A stretch of 60,787 nucleotides of DNA, taken from an uncultured Lachnospiraceae bacterium. Lineage in GTDB: Bacteria; Bacillota; Clostridia; Lachnospirales; Lachnospiraceae. The notes beneath the pieces are model-generated. The model made no database searches, was not told where the DNA came from, and saw nothing but the letters and a program-made list of their open reading frames with translations. Location of the stretch: positions 1-60,787 of the forward strand of contig URCR01000014.1 of assembly GCA_900546325.1 (NCBI GenBank), read 5' to 3'. The translations under genes were made by a program, and so were the position numbers. Below, one piece after another: positions 18,844 through 26,538 of this stretch; the first letter of the stretch is position 1; every line of letters starts with the position of its first letter.

Positions 18844-20076
18844 ATGAAAAAAGAATCGAAAAAATTATGGAACCGTAATTTCTTTTTATTATGGCAGGGG
18901 CAGCTTGTATCGGCATTCGGGGATGCCCTTTATGCGATTGCCCTGAACTTTTTTGTTTTGGAACTGACCGGTTCTACGGCTGTTATGGGAACAATCATGG
19001 CTCTTGTCACGGTTCCGAAAGTTCTTCTGGGACCGTTTTTAGGCGTAATGGTAGACCGGGCAGACAGAAAGAAGCTGATCGTCATAGGTGATCTGATCCG
19101 GGGACTTAGTATTTTGCTTGTCACAGCAGCCCTCTGGAGTGGAGTTCTGGAAATCTGGATGCTGATGGCGGTTGCAGTAGCGGATGGAATTTGCTCTGCT
19201 TTTTTCAATCCCGCAGTAGAATCTTCGCTGCCGGATATGGTTCCGGATGAAAATCTGATGCGGGCGAACTCCATGTATCAGATCGCAACGACAGGTGCAG
19301 ATATTTTCGGACAGTCCTTAGGTGGAGCGATTTATTCCTTGCTTGGGGCGCCGGTCATGTTTCTGATTAATGGTGTTTCCTATTTGTTTTCTGCAGGTAC
19401 GGAAATATTTATAAAGATTCCGAAAGTTGTGTCTGAAAAGCCAAAAGGGAAATTTCGTGAAGACTTTAAGGATGGGATTCGTTTTGTTCTGCAGTATGAG
19501 GGAATGATCCGGGTGATCATCATGTCTTTCTTTATCAATTTCCTATTTGGGATCATCAGAGTGTTGATCATTCCATGGTTTGTGGACAGTCCGCAGCTTG
19601 GAATGGCAAGATATGGCGTACTGAGTGCGGCACAGAGTATTGGCATATTGACAGGTATGTCGGTGTTGTCGGTTGTGACAGTCAAAGCATCTCAGAAATA
19701 TAATTGTTATAAAATATCGTTGTTTTCCTTCATCCTTATGATAGGTGCTGCTGTATTATGTAATGAATACTGGATGATCCTTCTTTTGTTTTTTCTGGCA
19801 TTTGGATTCCAGATGGTATTCAATATGATCATGAATTCCACTGTGATGCAGAGAACTCCGGTCGACAAAAGAGGAAAAGTTTCTGCGATGAAGACAACAC
19901 TTGGCATGGCGATCTCTCCGTTTGGAAACTTTGTCGGAGGTCTGCTTGGAGAAGTCTGGAATCCGAGGGGGATTATGCTTGTCAGTACCTTGCTGGCTGT
20001 CATCGTTGTATCTGCCATTGTGATTCATCCGACCGTTAAAGAGTTTTTAAACTATGATACGGATCGGCAGGAATAA
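18844..20076 (+). CDS. MFS exporter (MFS_3 / macrolide-efflux-like)
   Basis: This 410-residue major facilitator superfamily protein has about twelve membrane segments. The N-terminal signature is NRNFFLLWQGQLVSAFGDALYAIALNFF, and the loop 2-3 motif reads GVMVDRADRKKLIVIGDLIRG. These fit the MFS_3 family, which includes macrolide efflux proteins. GGAG lies 8 nt before the ATG. A TATAAT at 18768 could be its -10 box, but no good -35 is visible. The drug or metabolite exported is unknown. Confidence 0.85.
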   Translation: MKKESKKLWNRNFFLLWQGQLVSAFGDALYAIALNFFVLELTGSTAVMGTIMALVTVPKVLLGPFLGVMVDRADRKKLIVIGDLIRGLSILLVTAALWSGVLEIWMLMAVAVADGICSAFFNPAVESSLPDMVPDENLMRANSMYQIATTGADIFGQSLGGAIYSLLGAPVMFLINGVSYLFSAGTEIFIKIPKVVSEKPKGKFREDFKDGIRFVLQYEGMIRVIIMSFFINFLFGIIRVLIIPWFVDSPQLGMARYGVLSAAQSIGILTGMSVLSVVTVKASQKYNCYKISLFSFILMIGAAVLCNEYWMILLLFFLAFGFQMVFNMIMNSTVMQRTPVDKRGKVSAMKTTLGMAISPFGNFVGGLLGEVWNPRGIMLVSTLLAVIVVSAIVIHPTVKEFLNYDTDRQE

Positions 20077-20102
20077 ATTTTTTATGAAAGTGAAAGAAAT
20101 AG

Positions 20103-20132
20103 TTGACAATGTGAATCGGATTGTCGTATAGT
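20103..20132 (+). promoter_or_regulatory. Promoter of the Mn2+ riboswitch transcript
   Basis: A consensus TTGACA (20103-20108) and TATAGT (20127-20132) lie 18 bp apart. The transcript would start about 20139, just before the aptamer. Confidence 0.8.
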
Positions 20133-20145
20133 AACCATAATGAAT

Positions 20146-20234
20146 AAAAGGGAGTAGCTAGCGTTACCCAGCGTTTACGATGACGTCAGGACGATGAAAA
20201 TTCATCCGTATCGTAATTAAATGGCGAGACTTTT
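20146..20234 (+). ncRNA. yybP-ykoY (Mn2+-sensing) riboswitch aptamer
   Basis: The 5' edge reads AAAAGGGAGTAGC and the 3' edge GGCGAGACTTTT. These are the conserved ends of the yybP-ykoY motif, and P1 forms from AAAAG (20146-20150) with CTTTT (20230-20234). Internal helices are compatible with the two-legged fold, for example around ACGATG...CATCCGTATCGT. The downstream gene is a P-type cation ATPase, one of the commonest partners of this riboswitch. It binds Mn2+ in the characterised members. Confidence 0.85.
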
Positions 20235-20283
20235 ATTGCATATAACAAACATATGCAATAAGGAGTATCGTCATTTTTTATTA
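20219..20283 (+). terminator. Riboswitch-controlled intrinsic terminator
   Basis: A stem of about 25 bp pairs 20219-20243 with 20251-20276 around loop AACAAAC, with one mismatch and one bulge. A six-T run at 20274-20279 follows. Its 5' arm starts with the 3' strand of aptamer P1 (GGCGAGACTTTT). Ligand-stabilised P1 and the terminator are therefore mutually exclusive, predicting an ON switch with Mn2+. Confidence 0.85.
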
Positions 20284-20404
20284 TACTGAAATGTTTTGCA
20301 AGATTCTGGTATAATAAAAGAAAAGCCATACAGTGGCAAAAGCCGCGGTAAAGTCTTACGGTGACAAATAGAAACTTCTTCATTGCAGGATAGGAGAGTG
20401 AAAG
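20284..20404 (+). other. Leader segment between riboswitch terminator and ATPase
   Basis: This stretch has an extended -10 element, TGG plus TATAAT (20307-20315), without a good -35. Small hairpins follow, GCCA-TACAG-TGGC and one built on GGTAA...TTAC. A Shine-Dalgarno sequence (GGAG) lies before the ATG at 20405. I cannot assign the hairpins to a known RNA family. A second, riboswitch-independent promoter is possible. Confidence 0.4.
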
Positions 20405-23005
20405 ATGGACAAATTTTATCAATTGTCGAAAGAAGAGACAAGAAAAAAGGTAAACGGCCAGCAGGAGCCGCTTACAGACCAGCAGGTCAAGGAACACCAG
20501 GAGAAATATGGAAAGAATGAGCTGGTGGAAGGAAAGAAAAAAAGTACCTTTCAGATTTTCCTGGAGCAGTACAAAGATTTCCTTGTAATCATCCTGATTG
20601 TAGCAGCGATTGTATCCGGATTTCTCGGGGATGCGGAAAGTGCGATCGTTATTTTAGTCGTAATCACGATGAACGCGATTCTCGGAACCGTGCAGACAGT
20701 CAAGGCAGAACAGTCATTAAACAGCTTAAAGAAGCTGTCAGGTCCGACGGCGAAGGTACTTCGTAATGGAAATATCGTTCAGATCCCTTCTGTGGAATTG
20801 ACCGTCGGTGATGAAGTAATGCTGGAAGCCGGGGACTATGTGCCGGCAGACGGACGTATTCTTCAGAACGCAAGCTTAAAGATTGATGAAAGTGCCCTCA
20901 CAGGTGAGAGCCTTGGAGTGGAAAAATCGGACGAAGTAATTTCCGGGGAGGTTCCGCTTGGGGATCAGACAAACATGGTATTCTCAGGAAGTTTTGTCAC
21001 TTACGGAAGAGGTTCTTTCCTTGTAACCGGAATCGGTATGGAGACAGAGGTTGGTAAGATTGCCACTCTGTTAAAGACAACTTCTGAAAAACGTACACCA
21101 CTTCAGATCAACTTGGACCAGTTTGGACAGAAATTATCCATTATCATTTTGATCTTCTGTGGTATTTTATTTGGAATCAATGTATTTCGTGGAGATTCCA
21201 TTGGAGATGCATTCCTCTTTGCAGTTGCACTTGCGGTAGCGGCAATTCCGGAGGCGTTAAGTTCTATCGTGACGATCGTACTTTCCTTCGGTACACAGAA
21301 GATGGCAAAAGAACATGCGATCATCCGCAAGCTTCAGGCAGTAGAAGGACTTGGAAGCGTATCTATCATCTGTTCCGACAAGACAGGTACTCTGACACAG
21401 AACAAGATGACAGTAGAAGATTATTATGTAGATGAGAAGAGAATCCCGGCAGCAGAGATTGATCTTCAGAAGAAAGAACAGAGACAGCTGCTGGACTACA
21501 GCATTCTTTGTAACGACTCCACAAATGTAGATGGCGTCGAGATCGGTGATCCGACAGAGACAGCGCTGATCAATATCGGAACAAGACTCGGAGTGGGTGC
21601 TCTGGATGTCAGAGAGGAATATCCGAGAAAGACAGAGATTCCGTTTGACAGTGACAGAAAATTAATGTCCACAGTCAATGAAATGAACGGTGAGCGTGTC
21701 ATGATCACAAAAGGTGCGGTCGATGTACTCCTGAACCGCATGGCTTATATTCAGAAGGGAAATGATGTATGTCCAATCACCGATGCAGATAAGAAAGCAA
21801 TTGAGGCACAGAATCAGGAATTTTCAAGAGGCGGACTCAGAGTGCTTGCATTTGCTTATAAGAAAATGGATTCAGAGAGAGAACTCTGTCTGGAAGATGA
21901 AAATGATCTGATCTTCCTTGGACTGATCTCTATGATGGACCCGCCGAGAGTAGAGTCTGCGGATGCCGTTGCGGAATGTATCCGGGCAGGAATCAAGCCA
22001 ATCATGATCACAGGTGACCATAAGGTGACAGCTGCGGCAATCGCTAAGAGAATCGGTATCTTGAAAGATGAGTCAGAGGCATGTGAAGGTGCTGAGATTG
22101 ATAACTTATCTGATGAAGAGTTAAAAGATTTTGTAGAGCATGTATCTGTATATGCACGAGTTTCACCGGAGCATAAGATCCGTATCGTGCGTGCATGGCA
22201 GGACAAAGGAAATATCGTATCCATGACCGGTGACGGTGTCAACGATGCACCGGCATTAAAGCAGGCTGATATCGGTGTCGCAATGGGAATCACAGGAAGT
22301 GAGGTTTCCAAAGATGCAGCTTCCATGGTACTGACGGATGACAACTTTGCAAGCATTATCAAGGCAGTTGAAAACGGACGTAATGTCTACAAGAATATCA
22401 AGGGTTCTATCCAGTTCCTGTTATCCGGTAACTTTGGTGCGATCCTTGCAGTGCTGTATGCGTCCATCGCAGGGCTTCCGGTTCCATTTGCACCGGTACA
22501 CTTATTGTTTATCAACCTGCTGACAGACAGTCTCCCGGCGATTGCACTTGGTCTGGAGCCGCACACAAAAGATGTCATGAATGAGAAACCTCGTCCGATG
22601 AACGAATCCATTCTGACAAAAGACTTCCTGCTCAAGATTGCGACAGAGGGTCTTTCTATCGGTGTAACAACAATGATCGCATTTTTAATTGGATTCAAGG
22701 GCGGAAATGAAGTGCTTGCAAGCACAATGGCATTTGGTACTCTTTGTACAGCAAGACTTGTGCATGGATTTAACTGTAAATCGGACAGACCGCTGATCTT
22801 TAAGAAACGGATGTGGAATAATATTTACCTGATCGGAGCATTCCTTCTTGGATTAGTATTAATTACAAGTGTATTAATGATTCCGGCACTGCACTCTGTA
22901 TTTAAAGTATCTACACTGTCAATGCAGCAGTTACTGACAGTATACGGTCTTGCAGCAGTGAACCTTCCGATCATCCAGTTATTAAAATACCTCCGTAAGA
23001 AATAG
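20405..23005 (+). CDS. P-type cation-translocating ATPase (Ca2+/Mn2+ export type)
   Basis: This 866-residue PIIA/PIIB-like ATPase pumps divalent cations out of the cell. The actuator-domain TGES is at 166-169. The phosphorylated aspartate is D325 in CSDKTGTLTQNKM. The hinge motif is MTGDGVNDAPALKQADIGVAMG. About ten membrane helices are predicted, with AAIPEAL in M4 and NLLTDSLPAIALG in M6, as in Ca2+/Mn2+ pumps. The manganese riboswitch upstream argues for Mn2+ efflux, comparable to the riboswitch-controlled pumps of lactococci and pneumococci. Calcium remains possible. The next gene begins 11 nt downstream. Confidence 0.92.
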   Translation: MDKFYQLSKEETRKKVNGQQEPLTDQQVKEHQEKYGKNELVEGKKKSTFQIFLEQYKDFLVIILIVAAIVSGFLGDAESAIVILVVITMNAILGTVQTVKAEQSLNSLKKLSGPTAKVLRNGNIVQIPSVELTVGDEVMLEAGDYVPADGRILQNASLKIDESALTGESLGVEKSDEVISGEVPLGDQTNMVFSGSFVTYGRGSFLVTGIGMETEVGKIATLLKTTSEKRTPLQINLDQFGQKLSIIILIFCGILFGINVFRGDSIGDAFLFAVALAVAAIPEALSSIVTIVLSFGTQKMAKEHAIIRKLQAVEGLGSVSIICSDKTGTLTQNKMTVEDYYVDEKRIPAAEIDLQKKEQRQLLDYSILCNDSTNVDGVEIGDPTETALINIGTRLGVGALDVREEYPRKTEIPFDSDRKLMSTVNEMNGERVMITKGAVDVLLNRMAYIQKGNDVCPITDADKKAIEAQNQEFSRGGLRVLAFAYKKMDSERELCLEDENDLIFLGLISMMDPPRVESADAVAECIRAGIKPIMITGDHKVTAAAIAKRIGILKDESEACEGAEIDNLSDEELKDFVEHVSVYARVSPEHKIRIVRAWQDKGNIVSMTGDGVNDAPALKQADIGVAMGITGSEVSKDAASMVLTDDNFASIIKAVENGRNVYKNIKGSIQFLLSGNFGAILAVLYASIAGLPVPFAPVHLLFINLLTDSLPAIALGLEPHTKDVMNEKPRPMNESILTKDFLLKIATEGLSIGVTTMIAFLIGFKGGNEVLASTMAFGTLCTARLVHGFNCKSDRPLIFKKRMWNNIYLIGAFLLGLVLITSVLMIPALHSVFKVSTLSMQQLLTVYGLAAVNLPIIQLLKYLRKK

Positions 23006-23016
23006 AAGGGAATTTA

Positions 23017-24210
23017 ATGAACTTAAATAACGAGTCAATTAAAAAAATCCGCGGACTGATCCTTTTCACGGCATTGATTGTGATCGGTCTGTGGAAATAT
23101 GAAATTATTCTTGATGCAATTGCATTTTTATTTAATATTATGTTCCCTTTCATTCTGGGAGGTGCAATTGCATTTATATTAAATGTTCCGATGAACTTCA
23201 TTGAGAGAGTGTTGTTCTCTAACCGGGCAGTAAAAGATAACAAAATTATAAAGAAGGTAAAAAAGCCCCTCAGCCTGATCCTTTCGATCATGCTCGTGTT
23301 GGGAGTGATCTTTATTGTAATTTTTGTTGTCTTCCCTCAGCTTGGAAATACAATTTTGATGCTCGGGGATAACATTAAAGTGTTTCTCCCGAAAGTACAG
23401 AGCTGGGCGGAGGATCTGTTTAAAAATAACACCGAGATCATTGAGTGGATTGAGTCAATACAGTTTGACTGGGATAAAATGATTCAGAGTGGCCTGGACT
23501 TTTTCAAGAATGGTGCAGGAAGTGTACTGAACACAACATTTGCAGCAGCGAAAAGCATTGTGAGCGGACTGACGACCTTTTTTATTTCTGCTGTGTTTGC
23601 ATGCTATATTCTCCTTCAGAAGAAAAAGCTGACTATTCAGATCCACAAGGTACTGTATGCATTTTTGCCGGAACAGAAAGTGAAGGCCGTACTTGCTGTC
23701 TGCTCTCTGACATACAAGACATTTTCCAATTTTCTGACAGGCCAGTGTATGGAAGCTGTGATTTTGGGAACAATGTTTTTCATCAGTATGAGCATTTTAA
23801 AAATGCCGTATGCGCTTTTGATCGGCGTGCTCATTGCGTTTACCGCACTGATACCGATTTTTGGAGCATTCATCGGCTGTGTGATCGGCGCATTTCTGAT
23901 ATTGATGGTAAATCCGATGCAGGCGGCAGGATTTGTAGTTATGTTTCTTGTATTACAGCAGATCGAAGGAAATCTGATTTATCCGCATGTTGTGGGTGGT
24001 TCCGTAGGCCTCCCGTCAATCTGGGTGCTTGTGGCAGTCAGCGTCGGAGGAAGTCTTATGGGACTTGTGGGAATGCTGATCTTTATTCCGATCGCATCAG
24101 TAATCTACACGTTGTTTAAAGAATATGTACACGAGAAGCTAAGAAAAAAGAACATTGTAGTCAGTCTGGAGAAAAGTGAGGATGAAGAGGAACATGAGAC
24201 AGAAGAATAA
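23017..24210 (+). CDS. AI-2E family transporter (PerM-like)
   Basis: This 397-residue integral membrane protein has the AI-2E/UPF0118 layout. Two N-terminal helices come first, then a soluble section at about residues 110-170, then a C-terminal set of helices with IPIFGAFIGCVIGAFLILM and QQIEGNLIYPHVVGGSVGLP. Members have been linked to autoinducer-2 export or Na+/H+ exchange, and the substrate here is not known. It lies 11 nt after the P-type ATPase and is probably on the same riboswitch-controlled transcript. The C terminus is acidic. Confidence 0.85.
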   Translation: MNLNNESIKKIRGLILFTALIVIGLWKYEIILDAIAFLFNIMFPFILGGAIAFILNVPMNFIERVLFSNRAVKDNKIIKKVKKPLSLILSIMLVLGVIFIVIFVVFPQLGNTILMLGDNIKVFLPKVQSWAEDLFKNNTEIIEWIESIQFDWDKMIQSGLDFFKNGAGSVLNTTFAAAKSIVSGLTTFFISAVFACYILLQKKKLTIQIHKVLYAFLPEQKVKAVLAVCSLTYKTFSNFLTGQCMEAVILGTMFFISMSILKMPYALLIGVLIAFTALIPIFGAFIGCVIGAFLILMVNPMQAAGFVVMFLVLQQIEGNLIYPHVVGGSVGLPSIWVLVAVSVGGSLMGLVGMLIFIPIASVIYTLFKEYVHEKLRKKNIVVSLEKSEDEEEHETEE

Positions 24211-25132
24211 TGAATTTGAGATAGAAGTGAAGGGAGACAGCGCAATTATTTTGCGCTGTTTTTCGTATGGAGAGAGTGCGGTGATCCCGAGTGAAATTGA
24301 TGGATACAAGGTGACAGAAATTGCGCCGTATGCATTTTCCGCCCATATGGATCATCCGCCGGAGAAAGAGACAGGCCGGGAGGCACTGTGCGGAGAACGG
24401 CTAAAAGAGATCGTTCTGCCGGATACGATTGAGAAAATCGGCCGGTATGCATTTTATAATTGTAGAAATTTAAAACGGTTGAAATTTTCAACAGATATTC
24501 GAGACATCGGTGCAGGGGCATTTACGGGATGTCATCAGATTGAAAAAATGGATGTGACAGTGGTGCCTGAAAAGAGATCTTGCTTTCGGGAACTGCTTAT
24601 CGAGATCGGGGAGGAACAGGAAGTCATGTATCACTGCCCGGATGGGGATGCGAAGCTGATCTTTCCGGAATATTTTGAAGAGGAGGTGGAAAATACTCCG
24701 GCGCGGATTCTGGTGACAAAAACACATGGGAGCGGCATGTGGTACCGGAACTGTATCGTAAAAAATGAGCTGCAGTTTGACCAGTACGACAAGCGTTTTG
24801 CCTGGGCAGTAGAAAATGAGCGGGAGGAGGTCGTGATCGCGCTCGCATTTTGCCGCCTTTTATACCCGTACCGCCTTGCAGAAGAGGCAAAAGAACAGTA
24901 TGAAAGGTATCTCAAACGACATGTGGAAAAGGTATCGGAATATCTTTCGGAGAAAAAAGACATGGATCTTCTCACATATTATGTGGAACAGTGTCTTGAC
25001 AATGTGGATAACTTTCGTGTATTAATAGACATGGCGGGGATAACCGGTGAGGCATCGATGATGAGCTATTTGATGGAGCAGTATCATCAGAGATTTGCCG
25101 TAAAAGAGAAAAAGAAGAAATTTGAATTGTAG
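24194..25132 (+). CDS. Leucine-rich-repeat (BspA-type, LRR_5) protein
   Basis: This protein has about 312 residues. The N-terminal third carries BspA-like repeats: AVIPSEIDGYKVTEIAPYAF, KEIVLPDTIEKIGRYAFYNC and a third ending in IGAGAFTGCHQIEKM. The C-terminal half is helical and charged, with no membrane segment or signal peptide, so it is probably cytoplasmic. This is unusual, since BspA repeats are often surface-exposed. The start is uncertain: GTG 24176, ATG 24182 and ATG 24194 are all in frame inside the end of the previous gene. It precedes the VWA/MoxR pair and may be a partner of it. Confidence 0.7.
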   Translation: MRQKNNEFEIEVKGDSAIILRCFSYGESAVIPSEIDGYKVTEIAPYAFSAHMDHPPEKETGREALCGERLKEIVLPDTIEKIGRYAFYNCRNLKRLKFSTDIRDIGAGAFTGCHQIEKMDVTVVPEKRSCFRELLIEIGEEQEVMYHCPDGDAKLIFPEYFEEEVENTPARILVTKTHGSGMWYRNCIVKNELQFDQYDKRFAWAVENEREEVVIALAFCRLLYPYRLAEEAKEQYERYLKRHVEKVSEYLSEKKDMDLLTYYVEQCLDNVDNFRVLIDMAGITGEASMMSYLMEQYHQRFAVKEKKKKFEL

Positions 25133-25179
25133 AAGAAAACGAGATAGAAAAAAGAACGAGAAAAAGAGAGGAGGAGGCC

Positions 25180-26538
25180 ATGAATATTGTACAGAAACAA
25201 AAGCAGAGGGAACTGGAAAAGATTGAAATCTGCATGGATATTTGGAAGCAGTCGAGAAATGAACTGTATTTGTCGATGAGGTTTCTCGATGTGGCACTGA
25301 GCCGTTTTTTCTTTCTGCCGGAGACAAATATCACCGGGATGGGGACGGATGGATTTGGAATTTATTTTTATCCGGATGCACTGATCTATCTGTATAAAAA
25401 GGACAGGATTTATATCAACCGTGCCTATCTTCATATGATGTTTCATTGTCTGTTCGGGCACTTAACGATCCCGGAAGCTGTGGATGAGACTTTGTGGAAT
25501 CTGGCGGCAGATATTGCGGCGGAATCGATCCTCGACGGAATTTCTGTCCGCTCACTCAGAAGATATGTTTCTCCGTATCGGAAAAAAGTATATCAGAGCC
25601 TCAGAGAAAAGATAAGTGTACTGACTGTCGCAGGGATTTATAAAGTGCTGGAAGAAAAAGAAGCAGAAGGAGACTCGTGGATCGGTGCAGCTGATCTTGA
25701 AAAGCTTCAGGGAGAATTTTTTGTGGACGATCATCGACTTTGGAATCAGGAAATTCCGCAGCAGAAGATGATGGAACGTCAAAAGGAATGGAAAGAGGAG
25801 AATGAGAAGCTTCAGACGAAGATGGAGACATTTGCAAAGGAAGCATCGGAAGATGCAGAGGCACTCGCAGAGCAGGTACGGGTAGAAAATCGGACACGAT
25901 ATGATTATAAAAAGTTTTTGAGAAAATTTTCAGTATTGAAAGAGGAAATTCAGGTAGATCCAGATACCTTTGATTATATATTTTATCATTATGGAATGGA
26001 GATGTTCGGAAATGTACCGTTGATCGAACCGCAGGAGACGAAGGAAGTCCATAAAGTTGAGGATTTTGTGATCGCAGTGGATACATCAATGTCGTGCAAG
26101 GAAGAACTGATCCGGAAATTTTTAGAGCAGACATACAGTGTGTTAAGTGAGTCGGAGAGCTTTTTCAGGAAAATCTGTGTGCATATCATCCAGTGTGATG
26201 ACAAGGTGCAGTCAGATGTTGTGATCCACAATCAGGAAGAGATGGAACGCTATATGGAACACTTCGAGATTCATGGATTTGGCGGCACGGATTTTCGCCC
26301 CGTGTTTGGCTATGTCAATGAGCTGATTGCCAAGAAAGCGTTTCAAAGACTTCGAGGTCTGATTTATTTTACAGACGGTTATGGAACATTTCCGGCGAAA
26401 AAGCCATTGTATGAAACTGCGTTTGTATTTTTAAAAGAGGATTACAGTGATGTGGATGTGCCGGTGTGGGCAATGAAGCTGATACTGGAACCGGAACAAT
26501 TAAGAAGGACAGAAGGTGAGAAGGACTATGGATATTAA
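25180..26538 (+). CDS. VWA-like protein with metallopeptidase-like N domain (DUF2201/COG3864)
   Basis: This 452-residue soluble protein has an N-terminal region with AYLHMMFHCLFGHL and WNLAADIAAES. It resembles the DUF2201 metallopeptidase-like domain, but the HExxH glutamate is replaced (HMMFH). A central coiled-coil-like stretch spans about 190-240. The C-terminal VWA-like domain has a MIDAS motif DTSMS, then GFGGTDFRP and YFTDGYG. GAGGAGG precedes the ATG. It is paired with the MoxR ATPase that follows. Such VWA/MoxR pairs act as chaperones for metal or cofactor insertion or complex assembly in known cases. Confidence 0.8.
   Translation: MNIVQKQKQRELEKIEICMDIWKQSRNELYLSMRFLDVALSRFFFLPETNITGMGTDGFGIYFYPDALIYLYKKDRIYINRAYLHMMFHCLFGHLTIPEAVDETLWNLAADIAAESILDGISVRSLRRYVSPYRKKVYQSLREKISVLTVAGIYKVLEEKEAEGDSWIGAADLEKLQGEFFVDDHRLWNQEIPQQKMMERQKEWKEENEKLQTKMETFAKEASEDAEALAEQVRVENRTRYDYKKFLRKFSVLKEEIQVDPDTFDYIFYHYGMEMFGNVPLIEPQETKEVHKVEDFVIAVDTSMSCKEELIRKFLEQTYSVLSESESFFRKICVHIIQCDDKVQSDVVIHNQEEMERYMEHFEIHGFGGTDFRPVFGYVNELIAKKAFQRLRGLIYFTDGYGTFPAKKPLYETAFVFLKEDYSDVDVPVWAMKLILEPEQLRRTEGEKDYGY

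Noticed and set aside
20320..20400. Cyclic-di-GMP or other second riboswitch
   Set aside because: A GGCAAAAGCC stretch was suggestive, but the rest of the conserved core was not found.
23601..24119. A 172-codon plus-strand frame inside the AI-2E transporter gene
   Set aside because: Alternative frame of a membrane-protein gene; Cys/Arg-rich translation without recognisable features.
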